The notes beneath the pieces are model-generated. The model had not been told where the DNA came from. It did not search any database and saw only the letters and a program-made list of their open reading frames with translations. From the NCBI RefSeq assembly GCF_023159225.1, contig NC_063166.1, forward strand, positions 73,596,575-73,660,574: a stretch of 64,000 nt of DNA, read 5' to 3'. The position numbers were made by a program, and so were the translations under genes. Position 1 is the stretch's first letter. Each line of letters opens with the position of its first letter. This document shows positions 57,187-64,000 of this stretch, piece by piece. The stretch is from Perognathus longimembris pacificus (taxonomy: Eukaryota > Chordata > Mammalia > Rodentia > Heteromyidae).

Positions 57187-60015
57187 CTAGGAAAAAAAAA
57201 GAGAGACCCCAGGAAGATCACCAGCAGTTTTCTATTTGAAACTACCTTCTTGTGGGCCACAGCTCCCTTGGCTCTGAGCCATCGAATAGGAATGTCGGTA
57301 GTAGGAGACTGCCTGTCACGCCCAATGTGAGATCTACCATCCCCAACCAAGGACAATTCCCCTTCCTGCCCATATGTGTGTATGTATGTGTGTCAGGACT
57401 AGGGCTTGGGTCAGGACTAGGGTCTCTCACTTGGCTTTTTCTTTCAAGGTTGGCAGGTACTCTCCTGCTTGAGCCACGTCTCTACTTCCATCTTTTTGCT
57501 CATTAATTGGAGATAAGAGTCTCACAGACTTTCCTGCCTGGGCTGGCTTAGAACCTCTATCCTCAGATCTTAGCCTCTTGAGTAGCTAGGGTTACAGGCA
57601 TGAGCACCCAGTGCCCAGCTAAGAAACCCTATCTTCTTAGAGGGTGTCCATAGGCAGACTCACCATGGGGACTAGGGACCGCTCTGTTGTAGGGAGGGGG
57701 TCTGGGACCTGGGTCTGGCTGCCCTGAGAGAGTCTGGGGTTCCGGCTCCTGCTGGGGTGGAGTGGTCCCCTGATCGGTGAGGTGCTCAGGGCAGCCTTCT
57801 CCAGCAAGACCAGGGCAGCAACGCCAGGCGAGGTCTGTCACTGTCTTGTAGCCAACTTTGTATCTGGGTCTGAGCACTGAGCGGTACCTGGGCAGGAGGA
57901 GAGGGCAGGGTCTTGAATCTCTGGACAAAGATTCCCGTTCCCTAGCAAGTATTCAGGGCCACCCTCAGAAGTGTGCGTGGGGTCTGGATATCTTCCCATC
58001 ACCAGGCCAGTCCCCAGGGGCTTCTTTTTGGGAGATAAGGGGTAGAAAGAGCTATGGAATGGGAGGCCTTTTAGGGACTGTGAACCCAGTGAATGGAAGA
58101 TGCAGGTGGAAGCCCGCCTCTCCAGTAAGCCCCTCCTTCCCAGGGTCATGGTCTTCCCACCAGCTTCCCACATGCCTTGCGGCATCAACCACTACCTGAG
58201 CGACTGTCCTCTCCTTCACCATATTCTGCCACTTCCTTTTATTCCTGTGCTACTTTGCTCTTGGGGGACCCTCCTGGGGATCTCATGGGCTTTCCAGGCT
58301 CCAACCTGACCCTGCTTCTGTCTCCATAGGTGAGTCTCTGTCCCCATTTCAAAACCTTGTGTTGGGGGGAGTCTTACCTAGTCTTCTTTTCTGGGACTTT
58401 GGCCTATCCAAAGAATGGCAGCACCTTGTGGAGTAGGCTCTATTCTCAGCTGGAGCTAAAACTAGGGCTAGGGATCCCCAAGTAGATAAAACAGGAGTAC
58501 ACTCACGTGACTGTTGCAGGACACTTGGGCCCCCAACCACACTGCCGGTACTCAGCCTTCACGTAGCTCTCTATTCCCTCCTGTAGGATGCAGGTCACGT
58601 TCCTGTGTACCACATAGGCACAGAGGGCCCTACAGAGGGAAATGGTCCCTGGATTATGGGGCCTGAGCCAGGCCCTCTAAGGCCACCTCCCTCTTTCCCC
58701 CCACTTGTTGGTCCCAGCAGGAGATCAAGACTCCCACACCCACATCTCTTTTATCTGTTCTCCTTGTTCCTTGAAGCCAGGGCCCCTGCCCTCTCCCTCC
58801 CCCCTCCCCCACCTCGGCAGTATCTCTGGACCAGCCCAGTTTGGATGTTCTGTTACTTGTGTCCTTGATCCATGGCCCTCTGGATTAAGTGCTACAAAAA
58901 AACAAGGAGCCTGGCACAGCTGCCCACTCTGCCTGAGTCGATCCTAGGTCAGTTGCCTTGGCACATCTTCCGCCCTCAATTCATTCCTTCACCAGTCCCA
59001 AACTCCTTATCTTGGGTTTCAAGGCTTCTGAGATCCCCACCAACTTAGTGGTTCGTCTGAAATCAGGTTTCTCCTTCTTCCTCCCCTGATGCAATTTTCC
59101 ACCACTAATTCTTTTGCCACCTCCTCCAGAAAGCTTGCTGTGATGGGCTCGGGCTCACTGAAGGTGGCCGTCATCCTATAGTACCTCTCCGGTATAATTA
59201 GAGTTCAAATTCAGATATGTGCCAACCCGTGTGGCTGCCTGCCCGTGGCACAAAATGAGCTCGTGGCACAGGAGCAGATATGCAGGCAGCCACTTTGGGA
59301 GCTCCACAGGGTTTCTGGAGTCGGGTTGACCACAGGCGGGATATTAGCAGTCGGGTGCTTGGCTCCATGGATTTACTAGTACCTGGCAAGGCAGTGGAGA
59401 GATGGAAGGCCTGAGGGGGCGGGGGTGGGGGGAATGAGAGAGCCCCCACGTGCTCCCAGGGCAGACAGCCCTTCCTCTCCCTCCACCTGGTCCGCTGCGG
59501 GGCCGGGAGTTTGCTCACAGCACAGCTGGAAAATGTTACTTTGCTGGAAAGGTTTCCGCGGGCACTGCCAGGATCCCAGCCACCGCGCCAGGCCCCCTCG
59601 GCTTATTTTACTGAGCCAAGTCTCCTGGAGAGAGTGGGGCGCCCACCCCGGCCAGGGGTCGGGGCAGGCGCATCGTCCGCCCGTCGCCCACTCGGTGCCA
59701 CGACCCGTGCATCCCGGGGACCTCGACGCCCCCCCCCACCCCCGCCACGCATGGTGCGGGCAGGTGGGAGTGGCGCCGAGCCGCGTGGGCCCCAGCCCTC
59801 CTTCCCTCCCCCCCCCCTCCCTCCCGCCGCTGCATGGCCCGCGCTTACTTGTGCGGCCCGGGGCGCAGCCGCGGGCGCCATCCCGTCGAGTAGAGGCTGT
59901 AGCGGGAGGCACCGGGAGGTGCGGGCCGCGCAAGGAGTGGGGTGCCCTTAGCCTGCGCCCCGGAGAGCAGCGCCGCCAAGGCGCACAGCCAAACCTGCAG
60001 GCGGCGGCGGCCCAT
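55394..60015 (-). CDS. EMILIN3: EMILIN-3, secreted matrix glycoprotein
   Basis: EMILIN-3 is a secreted extracellular-matrix glycoprotein of the EMILIN/multimerin family. Coding exons on the minus strand: 60015-59849, 58629-58507, 57887-57664, 57186-55394. Every junction is GT-AG and in frame, giving 768 residues (about 766 in human as I recall). Residues 1-22 are a signal peptide (WLCALAALLSGAQA core). The Cys-rich EMI domain spans about 55-132 across exons 2 and 3, including CAYVVHRNVTC and the paired Cys of WRCCPG. Exon 4 codes a long region rich in Leu, Glu and Gln with coiled-coil character and several N-glycosylation sequons (NGT, NTS, NRT). There is no C-terminal gC1q domain, as expected for EMILIN-3. 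The start has a strong context (A at -3, G at +4). The gene converges with LPIN3. Confidence 0.96.
57187..57663 (-). other. EMILIN3 intron 3, with a minus-strand SINE
   Basis: Mostly filled by a minus-strand B1-like/Geo SINE at about 57390-57620 (TTAATTGGAGATAAGAGTC linker, TTGAGTAGCTAGGGTTACAG). An 18-base direct repeat-like GTCAGGACTAGGGCTTGG/GTCAGGACTAGGGTCTC lies at its start. Confidence 0.8.
57664..58629 (-). other. EMILIN3: EMILIN3 exons 2 and 3 encoding the EMI domain
   Basis: Exon 2 (58629-58507) gives the N-terminal EMI Cys residues and exon 3 (57887-57664) the YKVGYKTVTDLAWRCCPG half plus a Pro-rich linker ending SPHG. The intron between them (57888-58506) is unique sequence with no repeat recognised. 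Confidence 0.92.
58630..59848 (-). other. EMILIN3 intron 1
   Basis: About 1.2 kb without any SINE that I can recognise. It contains C-rich runs (59729-59744 and 59797-59827) close to the exon 1 donor. No further exon is seen. Confidence 0.75.
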
Positions 60016-60420
60016 CGTGGTCCCCCGGTCTCCACCTGGCCCTCCACCCCGTGCGGTGTTTCCCCCACACACACCCCCAGCCGGTATCTGCCCCCTGCGC
60101 CGCGCCGCCCCTCCGCTGGCCGGCCGGGGTCCCGCCGCCCCCCGCCGCCCTGGTGCGCCCCGGTTCGCTGGGCCGCCGGGCGCCGCGCCGTGGCTGCGTC
60201 CCGCCGAGTGGCCGGCGCTGCTCGCGGCTGGGGCCGCCGAGGGGAGGCAGGAGGCGGGCTCTGCGCGGATTAGCATAAACTTGGGGCCGCGCCGGCTCTC
60301 CTCCGCCGGCCCCCTCCTCCAGCTGCCAGACCCCCGCCCCAGCTCCCACCCAGCCCACGGCTGCAAGCGAGAGGTTAAAAAGAGAGCAGAAGCTCCACTC
60401 CGGCGAGCCCAGTGCACCCC
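59640..60420 (-). promoter_or_regulatory. EMILIN3: CpG island, EMILIN3 promoter and first exon
   Basis: Dense CpG sequence surrounds the signal-peptide exon. The minus strand upstream includes GC-rich 5' UTR and an octamer-like ATGCTAAT near 60270. No firm TATA box is placed. The EMILIN3 transcription start probably lies between about 60.1 and 60.4 kb. Confidence 0.7.
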
Positions 60421-60997
60421 TAACTCATAATCCTGCCCCCGCCGTCACCTGCGGGAACCCGGCGACCATCAGAGAGGCAGGGCCCTGAAGGTGGCCTGGC
60501 CAGGAGGTTTTCCTGGTCTTAGAAACCCATCCCCGTGGTCCGAGTCTCTACAGCTGAGAGCATGGTGTTTGGGGTCACTCGCTGGTCTTGATGTCGACTC
60601 CACCTCAGGGGCGCACTCTTTCCTGTTCATGGGTGGCAGGGGTGATAACTGCAGACTGCTCTTCTCAGCCAACCTTTGGTGGCCAGGCTTCTCCTTCACC
60701 TCGCTACTGGGGTCCGTGTTGTCTTTTTCTCATGGGTATGGGTAGCAGCATCTCTCCATCACCCTGTCCCTGGCTCTGGTTTATAGTTAAGCCTCTCTTA
60801 TCAAAGGGAACGTTCTAAATCTTTTTCATAAGAAGCCGCATTAAGCCACGTGTCCTCCAAATTTCACTGGTGAAGCTGATTCTTGCAACCAGAGATGAGT
60901 TTTGTAATTGTCTTTATTCATTAGCTCCCTAACTTCCTGACCTGAAGGAGTCTTTTGATTGGCTCGGTCTTCAATAGCACAGTACTGTACTTCTGTC

Positions 60998-61244
60998 AGG
61001 TGCTGGTGGCCCAAGCCTGTAACCACAGCTACCTAGGAGACTGAGATCTGAGGACGAAGATTTGAAGTCAGCCCAGGCAGAAAAGTCAGTGAGACTCTTG
61101 TCTTCAGCTAGCCACCAAAAACAAAAACAAACCCCAAAAAACGCTGTTTTTTGGGTGGTAGAGCGCTAGCCTTGAGCAAAAAGGCTAAGGGACAGCACTC
61201 TAGCCCTGAGTTCAAGCCCTAGTCCTGGCGCGCGTGCGCGCGCG

Positions 61245-61284
<40 letters not shown>
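60998..61284 (+). repeat. B1-like/Geo SINE with (CG)n(CA)n tail
   Basis: Composite SINE to about 61226, followed by a GC-alternating run (61228-61253) and then CA repeats to 61284. Alternating purine-pyrimidine CG/CA is favourable for Z-DNA. Confidence 0.87.
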
Positions 61285-61287
<3 letters not shown>

Positions 61288-61754
61288 CAACCTCCCCCCC
61301 CCCCAAGTTGCACTTCTCTCTGGTTTTCTCTCATTCACACAGGTGACCACAGCTTTCTCTATCGTCACAAATCATTGAGAAGACTTCATGGAAGGCACAG
61401 AGCTGCAGGGTCTGGAGGGACCAATTTCTAAATTGACTTTAAGATGTAAATACACACTTTTAAAAATTGTATCAAGGACACTGAAGGGGCTTCAACAACA
61501 AGCGCCTATTGTCCACAACCTGGGGGCTGAAGTCAGAGGTAGAGGAGTCAGCGCTGGCTCCTCCTGAGTCTCCTCTCCTGGCTTCAAAGGCAGCATCCTC
61601 TCCTGGAATCCTTTCTTACCTCTTCCAGCTTCTGGCAGGCCTCTTTGGCTTGCAGTTGCACCAGCACCACCTCTGCTTTGTCTTCGTGCAAGTCTTCTTT
61701 CCTTTGTCCGCACACCACTTCTTCTGTCTGTCTGTCTGTCCTCTCATCCTTTTT

Positions 61755-61950
61755 TTGCAGTACCGGGAACAACCTAGGGCCATGTGCGGGCCAGGCAAGT
61801 ATTCGATCCCTTTGAGCCACGATCCCCAGCCCTTTAGTTTATTTTGTTTTTGAAAGAGTCTCATTAAGTTTGCCCCAGTGGGGCTCAAATTCGAGGTCCT
61901 GCTGAATCTTTCTCCTCAGCAGCTGAGATTATAAGTGATCGCTACCCCAC
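61755..61950 (-). repeat. ID-like and B1-type SINEs, minus strand
   Basis: TGCAGTACCGGGAACAACCT to GAGCCACGATCCCCAGCCC is an ID-like unit; TTTTGAAAGAGTCTCATTAA to GATTATAAGTGATCGC is a B1-type unit, the common B4-like arrangement. Confidence 0.65.
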
Positions 61951-63743
61951 CTGCTTCCTTTTCTCTTACAAGAACAGCAGTCATTGGACTTAAGAGTTCA
62001 ACATAAGCTCATCTTTGGTAAAATAACATCAGCAAAGACTCCATTTCCAAATAAAGTTACATTGTGTGACCCTGGTGGACAATGTAGGGGACTTTTGAGG
62101 TGGTGAGAGGCATAGCTCTGCAGGACTTACGAGAAACTGAGGGGGATGGTTGGCCAGGAAGAATGGGCCAGAGACAAGAGGCTATGGTGTTCAGGAAAAA
62201 AATATGGTGGCAAGCTGTGGCTTCCCAATCTGCTTCCAATAACCCACCATTGGTACTTGCTTGAATAGGTTAGGCAACTAAATGATGGCAAAGACGAGGC
62301 TGTGTCCTTCCCTTCCCCCATAATCCACCAAATGCTCTATTACATTGTCTCACCGTTAACGGGGGTGTGATGTGCATAACACCCATTACATACTCTCTGT
62401 CCACAGCCACTGCCTTTCTGCTGTTCAGAAAGTAAGAGACATCTGAGGAGAAATACACAGAGCCCAACCCCAGGCTGGGTTCGGACTGCTTGGCAGCCCC
62501 ACCCAGCTGGTTCTGGGAGAAAACTCCCCTACCCCAAAAGCTGTGATCTTTTTCCAAGGGGTCCCACCCCTTCCTTTTACTCCCTTCCCCAGCCCCAGAT
62601 GTGGGGCCCACAACTCACAGGAAGGAGGCTGGACCCTGTTTGAACTGGAGAATGCCTAAGTAACAGGCCTGAAAGGACAGCTGGACCCCACTTCCCTTTC
62701 CCCCAGGTGGCTGACATCAAATCAGGCTTCTTTAATTGGAACAGTTTGGGGAGCCAGGGCCTGGGCCCCATCCTAGTGGAGGCAGGAGGCTGTCGGTACA
62801 GGGAGATGCTCACTCGGGGTCTTGGCTGAATACAGCCAGAGATTGGGGTCTCCCTGTAGATGAGGAGGCCACTTTGCATCTGCCAGACAGGAAACCTAGG
62901 GAGGCCAGAGGCAGGGGAGGGAGGGAGGCAGACAGGAATGCTCTCCCTGACTCAGACTGGAGTTTCTCCACCTGGATGGAGACAGGCTGACACCACGCAT
63001 AGGAGCCTGGTTTCTGCTCACATGACCTACATGGCCATCCATATCCAGATGCCTTTGCCCCACCCCCACCCCCTATCTTCATAGCCCTGTCTACAGATGC
63101 AACACCTCTCTCCTCAGGATCAACCAAGGATGCTGTTGGGATGACAAGAGGATCCTAGCTAGACATGCAAGAAAGCGCATTCGGACAATCCTTCAGGGCC
63201 CCTGTGGAGGGACATGAATGGAAACATACACTAGACACCGGAGCATCCCTCCTTCCTCGGGGGGCCTCTTGGGGCAAAAGGAAAGAACTGGATCTTGGGG
63301 ACAGAGCAGATTGGAGAATGGTTCCTGGGACACTGAGTGAGCTTGGGGCTCTGGTGCTTGGAACCCCATGTGCCTGAGATGCCCCTGTCTTGCTTTCTAT
63401 CCCTTTCCAGAATTGAGTTGTTCTCTTCTCCCCCAGGCTCACCTCACCATGTGCCTCTTCTTCATTCAGGCAGGGCTCAGTGAATAAGATCATCAAAAGC
63501 CATACAAACTTTATGGTTGGGAGCACTCCTAAAAGAGACAGAAAGGTCAAAATTGGTCAGCTTCCTGCAAGATCCCTCCCTGCTGCTCAGAGAGATGCTG
63601 CCCCTCTCCCATCCACTGCCCATGCCAACTGGTTACGGAGGAACAGGCTGTGACTCCTCCTAACCCTCCCTCAGAGGGTGTCTCCTGGGCCTGGCACATG
63701 GAGCACCTTAGGAGGTTCTGAGCAGCAAGGGTTCTTTGTTTAG

Positions 63744-63804
<61 letters not shown>

Positions 63805-63968
63805 GCCTGAGCACTGTCCCTGGCTTCTTTTTGCTCAAAGTTAGCACTCTACCACTTGTGCCACAGTGCCACTTCTGGATGTTTCTGTGTATGTGGTGCT
63901 GAGGAATCGAACCCAGGGCTTCGTGCATGCTAGGCAAGCACTCTACCACTAAGCCACATTCCCAGTCC
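63744..63968 (-). repeat. (CT)n run plus minus-strand IDL-Geo SINE
   Basis: A CT run of about 58 bases replaces the tail end of a minus-strand IDL-Geo (63803-63968); the last bases of its right half are missing. The left half is of the GTAGAGTGCTTGCC subtype. Confidence 0.87.
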
Positions 63969-64000
63969 TCACTCTCTCCTTAACATCAGCCCTGGGACCC

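Larger units (their letters stand above)
60430..64000. other. Intergenic region beyond EMILIN3
   Basis: No coding exon recognised; the frames present are short and lack domain features. It contains a few SINEs, a (CG)n(CA)n tract and a (CT)n tract. Unique stretches at 60.45-60.95 and 61.95-63.70 kb hold nothing I can identify. Confidence 0.65.

Noticed and set aside
1..64000. A new gene system, CRISPR array, integron or bacterial-type element
   Set aside because: The window is vertebrate nuclear DNA with spliced genes and SINEs; the regularly spaced repeats are microsatellites, and no repeat-spacer structure is present.

Overview
The window is a piece of mammalian, almost certainly rodent, nuclear genome. 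Two intact protein-coding genes can be read exon by exon: LPIN3 (lipin-3, + strand, coding 39633-53120) and EMILIN3 (- strand, coding 60015-55394). They converge tail to tail. A large CpG island near 25 kb carries a clean minus-strand splice donor and is inferred to be the promoter and untranslated first exon of ZHX3, the usual mammalian neighbour of LPIN3. The order ZHX3(-) - LPIN3(+) - EMILIN3(-) is the conserved mammalian arrangement as I know it; the ZHX3 name rests on that synteny, not on coding sequence.

The repeats point to the lineage. The dominant SINE is a dimer: a left half related to tRNA-Ala/ID elements and a right half with its own tRNA-like A and B boxes. This fits IDL-Geo, described from kangaroo rats, pocket mice and pocket gophers (Geomyoidea). 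A second abundant family joins a 7SL-derived B1/Alu-like left half to the same right half. So the source is probably a geomyoid rodent; this is inference from the repeats and was not tested by a search.

Layout. 1-25.4 kb: inferred ZHX3 intron, repeat-rich, with no supported coding exon. 24.7-26.0 kb: CpG island with GC-box array, CGG tracts and noncoding exon 1. 26-34.8 kb: intergenic, with SINEs, a (TC)n tract, a GC-box/KLF-like cluster at 32.0 kb and a perfect-consensus CTCF-type motif at 34.09 kb. 34.87-35.23 kb: GC-rich probable LPIN3 promoter and first exon. 35.2-39.4 kb: inferred first LPIN3 intron. 39.6-53.1 kb: 19 LPIN3 coding exons encoding 847 residues. 53.1-55.4 kb: converging 3' regions. 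55.4-60.0 kb: four EMILIN3 coding exons encoding 768 residues. 59.6-60.4 kb: EMILIN3 CpG promoter. 60.4-64 kb: intergenic.

Functionally, LPIN3 is a phosphatidate phosphatase of glycerolipid synthesis and EMILIN3 a secreted extracellular-matrix glycoprotein; they are neighbours, not partners. No operon, CRISPR, defence or other novel gene system is present. The more interesting material is in the repeats (a tailless SINE fragment, modular SINEs, nested inverted insertions, microsatellites growing from SINE tails, a candidate solo LTR inside LPIN3) and in the regulatory sites between genes.
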